Assembly (NCBI GenBank): GCA_028285625.1
Contig: JANQOX010000005.1
Coordinates: 620,001-684,000, forward strand
DNA: 64,000 nt
Origin: Myxococcota bacterium
GTDB taxonomy: Bacteria; Myxococcota_A; UBA9160; UBA6930
Direction: 5' to 3'
Positions 14,103 through 22,976 of this stretch are shown one piece after another. Position 1 is the stretch's first letter; every line of letters begins with the position of its first letter. The notes under the pieces were generated by a model. It did no database searches. It saw nothing but the letters and a program-made list of their open reading frames with translations, and was not told the origin of the DNA. The position numbers were made by a program, and so were the translations under genes.

Positions 14103-15113
14103 ATGAATGTCCTGCGCACCCCCGACGAGCGATTTCGCGATCTCCCCGGCTTCCCGTTCACCCCGCACTACACCGAGGTGCCCGATGGCGAGGGGGGTGA
14201 GCTGCGCATTCACCACGTGGACGAGGGCCCGCCCGACGGGCCGCTCGTCCTGTGCATGCACGGTCAACCGACGTGGAGCTACCTCTACCGACACATGATC
14301 CCCGTCCTGGTCGATGCGGGGCTCCGGGTCTTGGCCCCTGATCTGGTCGGATTCGGTCGGTCGGACAAGCCCGCTGCCAGGGAGGACTACAGCTACCAGC
14401 GACAGGTCGACTGGATGACGGCCTGGCTCGAGCGCAACGACCTCCGCGACGTGACTCTGGTGGCGCAGGACTGGGGTGGCCTGATCGGGCTGCGCCTCGT
14501 GGCGGAGAACCCGGAGCGATTCGCGCGGGTGGTCGTGGCGAATACCGGGCTTCCCCTGCCGGAGCCGATCTCGCAGGAGCGGATCGATGCCGTGCGAGCG
14601 TTCCACGAAGAAGCGTCCACACCCACCATGCCCGAGATGGCGCAGGCGCTCGGCAATCCCGACGCCGAGCGGCCCGAGAAGACGTTCGCCTACTGGCAGA
14701 AGTGGACCTGGGAGACCGAGGATCTCCCGGTCGCCCTGGTGATCGCGGGAAGCGTGGATGGCCGCACGCTCACACCCGAGGAGATCGCGGCCTACGACGC
14801 CCCGTTTCCGGACCCGTCGTTCAAGATGGGCCCACGCGCGATGCCGAAGCAGGTGCCCACGCTGCCCGACGACCCGTCGGTGCCCGCGAACCGGCGTGCA
14901 TGGGAGAGCCTCTCGAAGTTCGGCAAGCCGTTCCTGTGCGCATTCAGCGACAACGATCCCGTGACCCGCGGCGCGGATGCCGTCCTGCGCGAGCGCATCC
15001 CGGGTGCCCAGGGGCGCCCGCACACCACGATCGCGGGCGGGGGGCACTTCCTCCAGGAGGGCCGCGGCGAGCCGCTCGCCCGGATCGTCGCAGACTTCGT
15101 CCATTCGACCTGA
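14103..15113 (+). CDS. Haloalkane dehalogenase-like alpha/beta hydrolase (HLD-I type)
   Basis: This encodes 336 residues. It has HGQPTWSYLYRHMIP near the oxyanion hole, nucleophile Asp123 in AQDWGG with neighbouring Trp124 as halide-stabilising residue, candidate second tryptophans W198/W201 in the cap, acid D283/D285 and histidine H315 (GGGHFLQE). This set is that of subfamily I haloalkane dehalogenases, which hydrolyse carbon-halogen bonds through an Asp ester. An epoxide hydrolase is less likely because the nucleophile is followed by tryptophan with a DhlA-like cap, but activity is not proved. It is followed after 25 bases by a serine hydrolase gene, probably an operon, and is divergent from the SDR at 14032. 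Confidence 0.8.
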   Translation: MNVLRTPDERFRDLPGFPFTPHYTEVPDGEGGELRIHHVDEGPPDGPLVLCMHGQPTWSYLYRHMIPVLVDAGLRVLAPDLVGFGRSDKPAAREDYSYQRQVDWMTAWLERNDLRDVTLVAQDWGGLIGLRLVAENPERFARVVVANTGLPLPEPISQERIDAVRAFHEEASTPTMPEMAQALGNPDAERPEKTFAYWQKWTWETEDLPVALVIAGSVDGRTLTPEEIAAYDAPFPDPSFKMGPRAMPKQVPTLPDDPSVPANRRAWESLSKFGKPFLCAFSDNDPVTRGADAVLRERIPGAQGRPHTTIAGGGHFLQEGRGEPLARIVADFVHST

Positions 15114-15138
15114 ACCGCGATCGCCCAGAGGAGCCGCC

Positions 15139-16212
15139 ATGACTTCGAGCTCGCTGATCCCGCTTCCCGTCCAGTCCGACGGTGTGCCCTGGCCCACCGA
15201 GGACTGGCCCACGGGGCCGCTCGATGCGCGGGTCGATCGCGCCGGGCTCGAGAAGCTCGTGGACCATGCGTTCGCCCAGCCCGAGCCCGACGACCTCGAG
15301 CGGACCCACGGCTTCGTCGCCGTTCAAGGGGGACGCGTGGTCGCCGAGCGCTACGCCCACGACGTGGAGCCCGACGACACCTTCACCTCGTGGTCGATGG
15401 CCAAGAGCATCACCTGCGCCCTGGTCGGGATCCTGGTGCGGCAGGGCCGGATCGACATCTCCGATCCGATCCCGGTGAAGGAGTGGGGGGCGGACGATCC
15501 GCGCCGACGGATCACCATCGACCAGATGCTGCGCATGGTGGACGGCCTGCGTTTTCGCGAAGCCGAAGATCTGGGCGACGGCTCCGTTCGCTACTACGCC
15601 GAGGACGAGTCGGACGTGATTCCGATGCTCTTCGGCCACGGCAAGGCCGATGCGGCCGGCTTCGCGGCGACCCTGCCGAAGGTGGCGGAGCCCGAAGCGC
15701 GCTGGAACTACAACAGCGGCGGCAGCAACCTGCTGGCCCGACTCGTGGGCGAGACCGTCGGCGGCGGCGAGCAGGGCATGCGAACGTTCATGGAGCAGGA
15801 GCTCTTCGGCCCCCTCGGCATGCGGACGGCGCAGCCGCGCTTCGACGAGGCGGGCCACTTCATCGGGTCGGCCTTCTGCTACTGCAGCGCGCGCGACTTC
15901 GCGCGCTTCGGCCTGCTGAACCTGCGCGACGGGCTGTGGGAGGGGCGCCGCATCCTGCCCGAGGGTTGGGTCGACTACTGCCGGACGCCCACGCCGCAGT
16001 CGCCGATGGGCACCTATGGGGCCCACTTCTGGGTGGTTCCGGGCAGCCTCGGGCTGTTCACCTGCAACGGCGCATTCGGCCAGCGCACCCTGATCAGTCC
16101 CAAGCTCGACCTGGTGGTCGTGCGTGTCGGGCGTACGGCGCCCGAAAAGGTCGGCCACGTGATCCGCTGGTGCAAAGAGGTGGTGGACGCGTTCCGTCCG
16201 ACGGCCGCCTAG
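15139..16212 (+). CDS. Serine hydrolase of the beta-lactamase/esterase (class C-like) family
   Basis: This encodes 357 residues with the penicillin-binding fold: S86-x-x-K89 (SMAK) as nucleophile and base, Y191-N-S193 as the second motif, and a late GAFGQRTLISPKLDLVVV strand. No signal peptide is seen, which argues for a cytoplasmic esterase or amidase instead of a periplasmic beta-lactamase. A clear AGAGGAG ribosome site precedes the ATG at 15139. It follows the dehalogenase-like gene by 25 bases and they are probably co-transcribed. Its substrate cannot be deduced; such enzymes (COG1680) often hydrolyse short esters or peptides. Confidence 0.85.
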   Translation: MTSSSLIPLPVQSDGVPWPTEDWPTGPLDARVDRAGLEKLVDHAFAQPEPDDLERTHGFVAVQGGRVVAERYAHDVEPDDTFTSWSMAKSITCALVGILVRQGRIDISDPIPVKEWGADDPRRRITIDQMLRMVDGLRFREAEDLGDGSVRYYAEDESDVIPMLFGHGKADAAGFAATLPKVAEPEARWNYNSGGSNLLARLVGETVGGGEQGMRTFMEQELFGPLGMRTAQPRFDEAGHFIGSAFCYCSARDFARFGLLNLRDGLWEGRRILPEGWVDYCRTPTPQSPMGTYGAHFWVVPGSLGLFTCNGAFGQRTLISPKLDLVVVRVGRTAPEKVGHVIRWCKEVVDAFRPTAA

Positions 16213-16233
16213 CGTCGCGCCGCCCGAACTCTC

Positions 16234-17037
16234 TCAGTCGAGGTCTTCGGGCCACTCCTGGGTCGGCGAGCCCGACCAGCGGGGGGCGCGCTTCTCCATG
16301 AACGCCATGGTTCCCTCCCTCGCGTCGGGATGCCGCGTGGTCATCCGGAAGAGCCGCCCCTCCCGTTCGCGCCAGGCCTCGAGGTCGATGCCGACCCCTT
16401 CCCAGAGGAGCCGCTTCGCGATGGCCACCGGCAGCGGCGCGGCATTCGTGGCGATGTCCCGGGCCAGGGCCAGCGCTGCAGGAAGCACTTCGTCCTTCGG
16501 CAGGGCGCGCGTCGCGACGCCGTACTCGACCGCCTCTTCGCCCAGGAAGGTGCGCCCCGAGAGCAGCAGCTCCGACGCCTTCGCGAGCCCGGCCAGCCGC
16601 GGCAGGATCACGTGCGAGGCCAGCTCCGGCAGCACGCCCCGCCGCACGAACGCGAACGCGAGCTTGGCGTCGGTCGCGACGAAGCGGATGTCGGCCTGCA
16701 GCGGCCAGGTGAGCCCGGCGCCCACCGCGGGCCCGTGGATCGCGGCGATCACCGGCTTGCGCACTTCCATGGGCATCATCTGCCGGTACTCGCGTTCGAG
16801 CTTTCCCCAGCCGTCGGCGAAGTTCTTGCCCGAGCCCAGGTCGGCTCCGGCGCAGAAGGCGCGACCCGCACCGGTCAGGACGACGGCGCGCACGGCGTCG
16901 TCGCCGTCGGCTTCGGCCATGGCGTCGCCCATCTCGGCGCCCATCTGCATGGTCATGGCGTTGAGCTTGTCCGGCCGGTTCAGCGTGACGGTGGCGACGC
17001 CGTCCTCGACCTCGTACAGGATCTGTTCGTAGTCCAC
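16234..17037 (-). CDS. Enoyl-CoA hydratase/isomerase family protein
   Basis: This encodes 267 residues of the crotonase superfamily: ATVTLNRPDKLNAM at the N-terminus, oxyanion-hole segments GRAFCAGADLG and IHGPAVGAGLTW, and the acid region RRGVLPELASH with a candidate catalytic glutamate. It would hydrate or isomerise an unsaturated acyl-CoA. The GTG start at 17037 lies 4 bases after the stop of the upstream acyl-CoA dehydrogenase, so both act in one beta-oxidation-like operon. The AGLTWPLQADI segment is slightly unusual but compatible. Substrate chain length or ring type is unknown. Confidence 0.9.
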   Translation of the reverse strand: MDYEQILYEVEDGVATVTLNRPDKLNAMTMQMGAEMGDAMAEADGDDAVRAVVLTGAGRAFCAGADLGSGKNFADGWGKLEREYRQMMPMEVRKPVIAAIHGPAVGAGLTWPLQADIRFVATDAKLAFAFVRRGVLPELASHVILPRLAGLAKASELLLSGRTFLGEEAVEYGVATRALPKDEVLPAALALARDIATNAAPLPVAIAKRLLWEGVGIDLEAWREREGRLFRMTTRHPDAREGTMAFMEKRAPRWSGSPTQEWPEDLD

Positions 17038-17041
17038 GGCG

Positions 17042-18199
17042 CTACTCGGGGATCATCAGGACGCGCTTGGCGATGATGTTGCGCTGGATCTCGCTGGTTC
17101 CACCCCAGATCGAGTCCGCACGCGTGATGAGCCACTTGCGCGTGCGCGCGAGTTCCGACCCATCGAACCCCTCTCCACTCCAGCCCAGGCCGCGGCTGCC
17201 CAGCAGCTGCATGGCCAGGTCCTGCTCGCGCTTGCCGAGCTCCGACCAGTAGAACTTCGACATCGAGGCGATCTGCCGCTCGACCTGGCCCGCGCGGGCC
17301 TCTTCGGCCGCCCGGCGCATGGTCAGGCCGAACGCCTGGGCATCGAGCTCGTGCTGGGCGATGCGCTCGCGCAGGGCCGGGTCGGCCAGCTTGCCCTCGT
17401 GCATGCCGAGTTGTTCGCGCGCCAGGTCGATCAGTCCCTTGCGCTGCGCGGCACCGGCGGCGCGGCCCTCCGGGTTGGAGACGCCGCGCTCGTGCTGGAG
17501 CAGCCGCTTGGCCACGGTCCAGCCGCCGTTGACCGGCCCGATGACGTCGTCGGCCCGCGCGCGGGCGCCGTCGAGGAACACCTGCGCAAAGTGCTCCGAG
17601 CCATCGATCAGCCGGATGGGCGCGACCTCGACGCCGGGCTGCTTCATCGGAAAGAGCAGGAAGCTGATGCCCTCGTGTTTCGGTGCATCGGGGTCGGTGC
17701 GAACGAGGCAGAACATCCAGTCTGCGTGCGGCGCGCCCGTGGTCCAGATCTTCTGGCCGGTGACGACGTACTCGTCGCCGTCGCGCACGGCCCGGGTCTG
17801 CAGCCCGGCCAGGTCGGAGCCCGCTCCGGGCTCGCTATAGCCCTGACACCAGATGGTCTCGTGGCGGCAGATCGGAGGCAGGTGCCGCTGCTTCTGTTCG
17901 TCCGTGCCCAGCTCGAGCAGCGTGGGCCCGAGCATGTTGAGGCCGAAACCGCCGGGGGCCGGCGCACGAATGGTGCGCATCTCCTCGGCGAGTACGGCCT
18001 GATGCTCGCGGTCGAGTCCGCCGCCGCCGTACTCCGTGGGCCAACCCGGCGCCGCCCAGCCGCGCGTGCCCAGTTCGCGCAGCCATCCATCGAATGCGCT
18101 GCGCGACAGTCGGTCGCGCGTTCCAACGCGGACCTCCTCTGCGCAGTGCTCGGCGAGCCAGCTCCGAACCTCGTCGCGAAACGAATCCAGCGTTGCCAT
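17042..18199 (-). CDS. Acyl-CoA dehydrogenase
   Basis: This encodes 385 residues from the ATG at 18199, which starts the helical N-terminal domain (SFRDEVRSWLAEH). Family features are WCQGYSEPGAGSDLAGLQTRA (FAD and substrate loop), GQKIWTTGAPHADWMFCLVRT, and the C-terminal ADSIWGGTSEIQRNIIAKRVL. It oxidises acyl-CoA to enoyl-CoA with electrons passed to ETF. It is followed directly by an enoyl-CoA hydratase gene and is divergent from a second acyl-CoA dehydrogenase at 18329. Paired divergent acad genes like these are typical of steroid or branched-chain acid degradation, but the substrate is not identifiable here. Confidence 0.93.
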   Translation of the reverse strand: MATLDSFRDEVRSWLAEHCAEEVRVGTRDRLSRSAFDGWLRELGTRGWAAPGWPTEYGGGGLDREHQAVLAEEMRTIRAPAPGGFGLNMLGPTLLELGTDEQKQRHLPPICRHETIWCQGYSEPGAGSDLAGLQTRAVRDGDEYVVTGQKIWTTGAPHADWMFCLVRTDPDAPKHEGISFLLFPMKQPGVEVAPIRLIDGSEHFAQVFLDGARARADDVIGPVNGGWTVAKRLLQHERGVSNPEGRAAGAAQRKGLIDLAREQLGMHEGKLADPALRERIAQHELDAQAFGLTMRRAAEEARAGQVERQIASMSKFYWSELGKREQDLAMQLLGSRGLGWSGEGFDGSELARTRKWLITRADSIWGGTSEIQRNIIAKRVLMIPE

Positions 18200-18328
18200 G
18201 GGTGTCCTCGCAGCGTGGCTTCCGCCCATTCGGCGCCGCCGACCATTGTATGGCGTGCGGGCCGGTCGCGACAGATGCCGGGAAACGCGCCCGGGCCTAC
18301 CATCGGGCTGGACCCGATCGAGGCACCC

Positions 18329-19468
18329 ATGGCGCTCGTCCTTTCCGAAGAACAACTGATCCTCAAGCAGACCGCGCGCAGCTACCTGGACGAGAAGTCG
18401 CCGGTCTCGCGCATGCGCGCGCTGCGCGATGCGGAAGATCCCGTCGGATTCTCGCGCGAGCTGTGGAAGGAGATGGCCGAGATGGGCTGGCCGGGGATTC
18501 CCTTCCCCGAGGAATTCGGCGGGGCAGGGATGGCCCACGGCGAGCTCGCCGTCGTCATGGAAGAGTGCGGACGCGTGCTGGCACCCGAGCCCTTCCTGTC
18601 GACGGTCCTGCTCGGAGGTGGCGCGCTTCTCGCAGGCGGAAACGATGCTCTGAAGAAGGAGATCCTTCCCGATCTGTGCAGTGGCGATCGCCTGCTTGCA
18701 CTCGCCTTCCAGGAGCATGGCCGGTTCTCTCCCTACGCGGTTTCGACCAAGGCCGAGAAGACCGCAGACGGGATACGCCTCGACGGCTGCAAGCAGTTCG
18801 TGCTCGACGCACACGTCGCCGACCAGCTCGTGGTGGTGGCGCGCAGCGCCGGCGCCGCGCGCGAGCGAGAAGGGCTCACGCTGGCCGTGGTGGATGCGGG
18901 CACGCCCGGGGTCAGCGTGCGTCGCAATGCCATGGTGGATGGTCGCAACGCCGCCGACGTGACCCTCGAGGGCGTCGTCGTGTCCCCCGATCGAATTCTC
19001 GGCGGCCTGGGAGCCGGCGCCGATGTGCTCGACGGCGTCTTCGATCGTGCGACCATCTGCCTCTCGGCGGAGATGCTCGGAACCTTCGCCGAGGCCTTCG
19101 AACGGACCCTCGCCTACCTGAAGGCGCGCGAGCAGTTCGGGGTGAAGATCGGGACGTTCCAGGCCCTGCGACACCGCGCCGCCGACATGTTCTGCGAGCT
19201 CGAACTGGCGCGATCGGTGGTTCGCGAAGCGCTGGCCGCCCTCGACGCCGACCGCGCGGACGTGCCTCAGATGGCCAGCGCGGCCAAGGCCCGTTGCTCC
19301 GACGTGGGGAGCCTGATCACCAGCGAGGCACTCCAGATGCACGGCGGCATCGGCATGACCGACGAGGAGGAGATCGGGCTCTTCTTCAAGCGCACGAAGG
19401 CGGCAGAATCGACCCTTGGAGACGCCCTCCATCACCGCGACCGCTACGCCAGCCTGCGCGGGTTCTGA
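18329..19468 (+). CDS. Acyl-CoA dehydrogenase (short FadE-like partner subunit)
   Basis: This encodes 379 residues from the ATG at 18329. It has the N-terminal helical region (SEEQLILKQTARSYL), PFPEEFGGAGMAHGELAVVME, and the C-terminal EALQMHGGIGMTDEEEIGLFFKR, which carries the usual Q-HGG flavin contact. It lacks the SEPGAGSD loop of its divergent neighbour, replaced by LAFQEHGRFSPY. This pattern fits subunits of alpha2beta2 acyl-CoA dehydrogenases, where partner chains share active sites. Pairing with the product of 17042-18199 is therefore plausible. The gene is 26 bases before the GH51 gene. Confidence 0.88.
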   Translation: MALVLSEEQLILKQTARSYLDEKSPVSRMRALRDAEDPVGFSRELWKEMAEMGWPGIPFPEEFGGAGMAHGELAVVMEECGRVLAPEPFLSTVLLGGGALLAGGNDALKKEILPDLCSGDRLLALAFQEHGRFSPYAVSTKAEKTADGIRLDGCKQFVLDAHVADQLVVVARSAGAAREREGLTLAVVDAGTPGVSVRRNAMVDGRNAADVTLEGVVVSPDRILGGLGAGADVLDGVFDRATICLSAEMLGTFAEAFERTLAYLKAREQFGVKIGTFQALRHRAADMFCELELARSVVREALAALDADRADVPQMASAAKARCSDVGSLITSEALQMHGGIGMTDEEEIGLFFKRTKAAESTLGDALHHRDRYASLRGF

Positions 19469-19494
19469 CACGCGCAGCGAGGACCGACGGTTCC

Positions 19495-20982
19495 ATGGAC
19501 GCGACGACCCTCCACCTGCACACCGGCTTCGTCGTCGACGAGGTCGATCCCAGGATCTTCGGGGGCTTCCTCGAGCACATGGGGCGTTGCGTCTACGAGG
19601 GTGTCTTCGAGCCGGGATCGTCTCATGCGGACGAGCACGGGTTTCGCCGCGACGTGCTCGGCGCGCTGGCACGGCTCGAGATGCCGGTCATCCGCTACCC
19701 CGGCGGCAACTTCGCTTCGGGCTACCACTGGCGGGACGGCATCGGGCCCAAGGAGGCGCGCCCCACGGTGCGCGAGCTCGCCTGGCAGAGCATCGAGACC
19801 AACCAGTTCGGGACGGAGGAGTTCCTGCAGCTTTGCCGAAAGCTCGATTGGACGCCGATGCTCTCCGTCAACCTCGGCACCGGCAGCCCCGAAGAGGCGC
19901 GTGACTGGGTCGAGTACTGCAACGCGCCCGCGGGTACGCGCAACGCCGACCTCCGCGTCGAGGCGGGCTCACCCGAGCCCCACGGCGTCCCGCTCTGGTG
20001 CCTGGGCAACGAGATGGACGGCCCCTGGCAGCTCGGCCACGTGCCTGCGGCCGAATACGCCATTCGCGCCCAGCAGGCCGCGAAGATGATGAAGGACGTG
20101 GACCGCAGCATCGAACTGGTGCTCTGCGGTTCGTGCGGCGTACAGATGCCCACGTACATGGACTGGGATCAGGAGGTGCTCGGCCGGGTCGGCGGCCTCG
20201 CCGACTACATCAGTCTGCATCGCTACGTGGACAACCGTGCCGGCGACACGCCCGACTTCCTGGCCGTCACGAACGCGATCGACCGGCAGATCGAAGAGAT
20301 GGACGCGGTGTGTCGCTTCGTCCAGGCGAAGCGCAAGAGCCCGAAGCGCGCGTACCTCTGCTTCGACGAGTGGAACGTCTGGTACAAGAACATGGAGATG
20401 GATGGCGCAGGCAAGCACGCGCCCCATCTGATCGAAGAGCGTTACAACCTCGAGGACGCGCTGGTCGTCGCGGGATTCTTCAACAGCTTCCTGCGCCACG
20501 CCGACGTGGTGAAGATCGCCAACATCGCGCAGATCGTGAACGTGATCGCGCCGATCCAGACGCGCGGCGACGAGATGTTGTTGCAGTCGATCTTTCACGT
20601 GTTCGAGATGTACACGAAGCGCAAGCAGGGAAAGGCCCTGCGGCTCGCCGTCGATGGCCCCGGCTATGACGGCACGTGGAACGGGCACGTCCACTACGTG
20701 GACACGAGCGCCGTGCTCGATGGCGATCGCTTGCATGTCTTCGTCAGCAATCGAAGCCTCGCCGAGGCCGCGCCCCTGCGGATCGCGGTCGCCGACTGCG
20801 ACATCGTCGGCGCCTCGCAGTGTGAGATCGTCACCGGGCCCGATGCCAAGGCCGAGAACTCCTGGGAGGCGCCCGACCGCATCGTCGCCGAGCCCTTCGA
20901 CGACGTGCGGGTTGGCGGCGGTGGCGCGGAAGTCCACCTGCCACCGCTCTGCGTGGCGGCCCTCACGTTCGAGTTGGCGTAG
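19495..20982 (+). CDS. Alpha-L-arabinofuranosidase, GH51
   Basis: This encodes 495 residues with a TIM barrel and C-terminal beta domain. GH51 signatures are IFGGFLEHMGRCVYEGVFEP, YPGGNFASGYHWRDGIGP, the acid/base E173 in CLGNEMDGPW and the nucleophile E292 in CFDEWNVWY. It hydrolyses terminal alpha-L-arabinofuranosyl residues from plant or algal oligosaccharides. No signal peptide is present, as usual for intracellular GH51 enzymes acting on imported oligosaccharides. No sugar transporter is nearby, so its integration in metabolism is unclear. It sits between an acyl-CoA dehydrogenase and a membrane-protein gene (2 bases downstream), possibly by chance of operon shuffling. Confidence 0.93.
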   Translation: MDATTLHLHTGFVVDEVDPRIFGGFLEHMGRCVYEGVFEPGSSHADEHGFRRDVLGALARLEMPVIRYPGGNFASGYHWRDGIGPKEARPTVRELAWQSIETNQFGTEEFLQLCRKLDWTPMLSVNLGTGSPEEARDWVEYCNAPAGTRNADLRVEAGSPEPHGVPLWCLGNEMDGPWQLGHVPAAEYAIRAQQAAKMMKDVDRSIELVLCGSCGVQMPTYMDWDQEVLGRVGGLADYISLHRYVDNRAGDTPDFLAVTNAIDRQIEEMDAVCRFVQAKRKSPKRAYLCFDEWNVWYKNMEMDGAGKHAPHLIEERYNLEDALVVAGFFNSFLRHADVVKIANIAQIVNVIAPIQTRGDEMLLQSIFHVFEMYTKRKQGKALRLAVDGPGYDGTWNGHVHYVDTSAVLDGDRLHVFVSNRSLAEAAPLRIAVADCDIVGASQCEIVTGPDAKAENSWEAPDRIVAEPFDDVRVGGGGAEVHLPPLCVAALTFELA

Positions 20983-20984
20983 CC

Positions 20985-21974
20985 ATGTGGGCCGATCGCG
21001 GTGCGCCGGGCTTCGGGCTGGCGGGTCTGGTGCTCGTTGCGCTGACTTCCGCCTATTGGGCCGCGGGCGTGCTGCTGCCCACCGAGCTTCCCCACTACGC
21101 GACTTCGGCACGGCAGATCACGGGCATGGCCCTGCTGCTGATCAGCGTGCCCACCTACATGCTGCTCGCATGGGCCGTGGGGCGTCGGCGTTCGCTCGAC
21201 CTGGTCGAGCAGCTGCGCCCGCTCGCGCCCGATCCTGCGGACGTCGACGCCGCGGTGGACCGCATCTGCTCGGGGCTTGGGGCGAAGGGTTGGGCCCTCG
21301 GAACGGTCCTGGGTTTGAGCTTCGGCCTGCTCAATACGGAACCGCTGAAGGCCTTCAGCCGCAGCGCCGTGCCCGAGGTGGACGTCAGCATCTCGATGGG
21401 CCAGCTCTTCATGTGGTGGGTGGTGGCGTTGCTACTGATGGATCGCGCCCGCAGCGCGCGCGCCTTCCGCGATCTGGGGAGGGTGATCCGCTTCGACCTG
21501 TTCCGGCTGGACACGATCCGGCCGCTCGCCCGTGCCGGGATCATCGACGTCGTGATCGTGGCCGGGGCGCTTCTGCTGTCGCCGCTCCAGTCGCTCGACG
21601 CAGAGTTCCGCCCCGAGAACTACCGCTTCGCCCTGGTGGTCGCGACGCCGGCCATGCTGTTCTTCGTGATCTGGCCGTTGCGGCCGATCCATCAGCGGAT
21701 CCAGGCCGAGCGAGCCAGCCGCCTGGCGGCGATCGAGGAGCAGCTCGCGCGCCTCGGCGAGACGCGGCCCGACGCGTCGGCGGGCAGCGTGGGCGCGAAC
21801 ACGACCGACCTCGAGCTGCTGCTCGCCCATCGCGATCGGCTCGTGAACGCGCGGACCTGGCCTCTCGACCTGCGTCTGCTGTCGCGAATCGTGATCTACC
21901 TGATCATCCCGCCGCTCGCGTGGGCCGGGGCGGCGCTGGTCGAGCGCCTGATCGACGCGGCCCTCAGCGGCTAG
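20985..21974 (+). CDS. Multi-pass membrane protein of unknown function (paralogue of 40025-41080)
   Basis: This encodes 329 residues with about seven hydrophobic segments (near 10-30, 47-66, 103-120, 138-153, 185-203, 213-230 and 300-320) and two soluble stretches. One contains VIRFDLFRLDTIRPLARAG; the other, before the last membrane segment, contains a long helix ending in ARTWPLDLRLLSRIVIYL. The same two landmarks occur in the protein at 40025-41080 (VRIDLFDLSSLAPFGRFG and LREWPIANDGWRRFGAYL), so the two are distant paralogues. No known family is recognised. It starts 2 bases after the GH51 stop. Confidence 0.75.
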   Translation: MWADRGAPGFGLAGLVLVALTSAYWAAGVLLPTELPHYATSARQITGMALLLISVPTYMLLAWAVGRRRSLDLVEQLRPLAPDPADVDAAVDRICSGLGAKGWALGTVLGLSFGLLNTEPLKAFSRSAVPEVDVSISMGQLFMWWVVALLLMDRARSARAFRDLGRVIRFDLFRLDTIRPLARAGIIDVVIVAGALLLSPLQSLDAEFRPENYRFALVVATPAMLFFVIWPLRPIHQRIQAERASRLAAIEEQLARLGETRPDASAGSVGANTTDLELLLAHRDRLVNARTWPLDLRLLSRIVIYLIIPPLAWAGAALVERLIDAALSG

Positions 21975-21995
21975 GCCCGCCGGTGTCGGCGCGGT

Positions 21996-22409
21996 TCAGC
22001 CCTGGGCGGGATCGGGGTCGAGCCGGAGGATGGGCCGAGGCGGAAAGCCCGTGAGGACCCGGAAGGGCAGGGGGAGGGCGTGCTCGGTGTTCACGCGCTC
22101 GTACTCCGCGCCCGAGATGGGCACGGCCCGATAGGCCCCGCGCTCGCCGTCGAGGGTGACCTCGACCCGCGGCGTCTCGAGCGCCCGCCGGTACCACGCC
22201 CGCGGCCAGTGGTTGGCGGCAACGTAGAGGGTGCCGCCGCTCTCGATCCGGGACAGCACGCGGTCATGGGCGGTGCCGTCGGGGTCGGCGGTGGTGATCA
22301 CCAGCGTCGACTCGTTGGCCGGCTGGATGACTCCGAGCAGCGACTCGAACAGCACGACGATGCCCACATAGGCCACCAGCACGATCAAGATCCACTTGAC
22401 GATCTTCAC
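21996..22409 (-). CDS. Small membrane-anchored nitroreductase/F420-type split-barrel protein
   Basis: This encodes 137 residues from a GTG at 22409 preceded by a near-perfect AGGAGG ribosome site, which fixes the start. One N-terminal transmembrane helix (residues 4-25) is followed by a small beta-barrel domain. Its LVITTADPDGTAHDRVLSRIESGG, LYVAANHWPRAWYRRAL and VEVTLDGERGAYRAV stretches resemble the deazaflavin-dependent nitroreductase (Ddn-like) fold. Redox function with F420 or a flavin is possible but the cofactor cannot be confirmed. It lies 35 bases downstream of the VOC gene on the same strand. Confidence 0.65.
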   Translation of the reverse strand: MKIVKWILIVLVAYVGIVVLFESLLGVIQPANESTLVITTADPDGTAHDRVLSRIESGGTLYVAANHWPRAWYRRALETPRVEVTLDGERGAYRAVPISGAEYERVNTEHALPLPFRVLTGFPPRPILRLDPDPAQG

Positions 22410-22444
22410 GGCGTCCCTCCTCGGTCTCGCGGTCGGGGCCCGGC

Positions 22445-22822
22445 TCAGCCGAACTTCATCTCCATGAAGCAGAGCTTGTTGCCATCGAGGTCCCGAACGT
22501 AGGCGCCGTAGAAGACGTTCGGGATGCGGTCGCCCGGCTCTCCCTCGTCGGTGGCGCCGAGCTCCAGGGCCTTGGCATGGAGCTTCTGCACGCCCTCCTT
22601 CGAGCCGCCGGGGATGGCGACCATCCAGCCGTTGCCGCGCTCCTGGGGCTTCTCGTCGTAGGGGATGCACAGGGCGAGCATGGGGGCTTCGGTCGAGGTG
22701 CCGTAGAACTTGATGCGGTCCATCCCGAAGAGCTGCTTGGCACCGATCTCTGCGAGCAGTGCGTCGTAGAACGCGACGGCGCGGTCCATGTCATTGGTTC
22801 CGATGGTCGTGTAGGCGAGCAA
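22445..22822 (-). CDS. VOC (glyoxalase/bleomycin-resistance) superfamily protein
   Basis: This encodes 125 residues starting with TTG at 22822, supported by a strong GGAGGAG ribosome site. It has the paired beta-alpha-beta-beta-beta modules of VOC proteins: TTIGTNDMDRAVAFYDALL at the start and YVRDLDGNKLCFMEM at the end. Family members are metal-dependent lyases, isomerases or binding proteins; candidate metal ligands are the final glutamate in CFMEM and a central region lacking an obvious histidine. No substrate is predictable. It probably forms a two-gene unit with the downstream split-barrel protein. Confidence 0.82.
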   Translation of the reverse strand: MLAYTTIGTNDMDRAVAFYDALLAEIGAKQLFGMDRIKFYGTSTEAPMLALCIPYDEKPQERGNGWMVAIPGGSKEGVQKLHAKALELGATDEGEPGDRIPNVFYGAYVRDLDGNKLCFMEMKFG

Positions 22823-22976
22823 GGGGTCTCCTCCGGGATGGCGCGGGTCACCGATCCTACACCGTCGGGCACCTGCCGGCCCTCCCCAGGCCCCGCCGGA
22901 CGGCTAACGTTCCAGGGCTGGGCGCCCCAACCGCAATCGGGCGGTCGGGGAGCGTCCACCACCGGGAGAACCGCTC

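Noticed and set aside
17351-18328. In-frame extension upstream of the plus-strand acyl-CoA dehydrogenase
   Set aside because: It is antisense to the divergent acyl-CoA dehydrogenase, and the conserved N-terminus begins at the ATG 18329.
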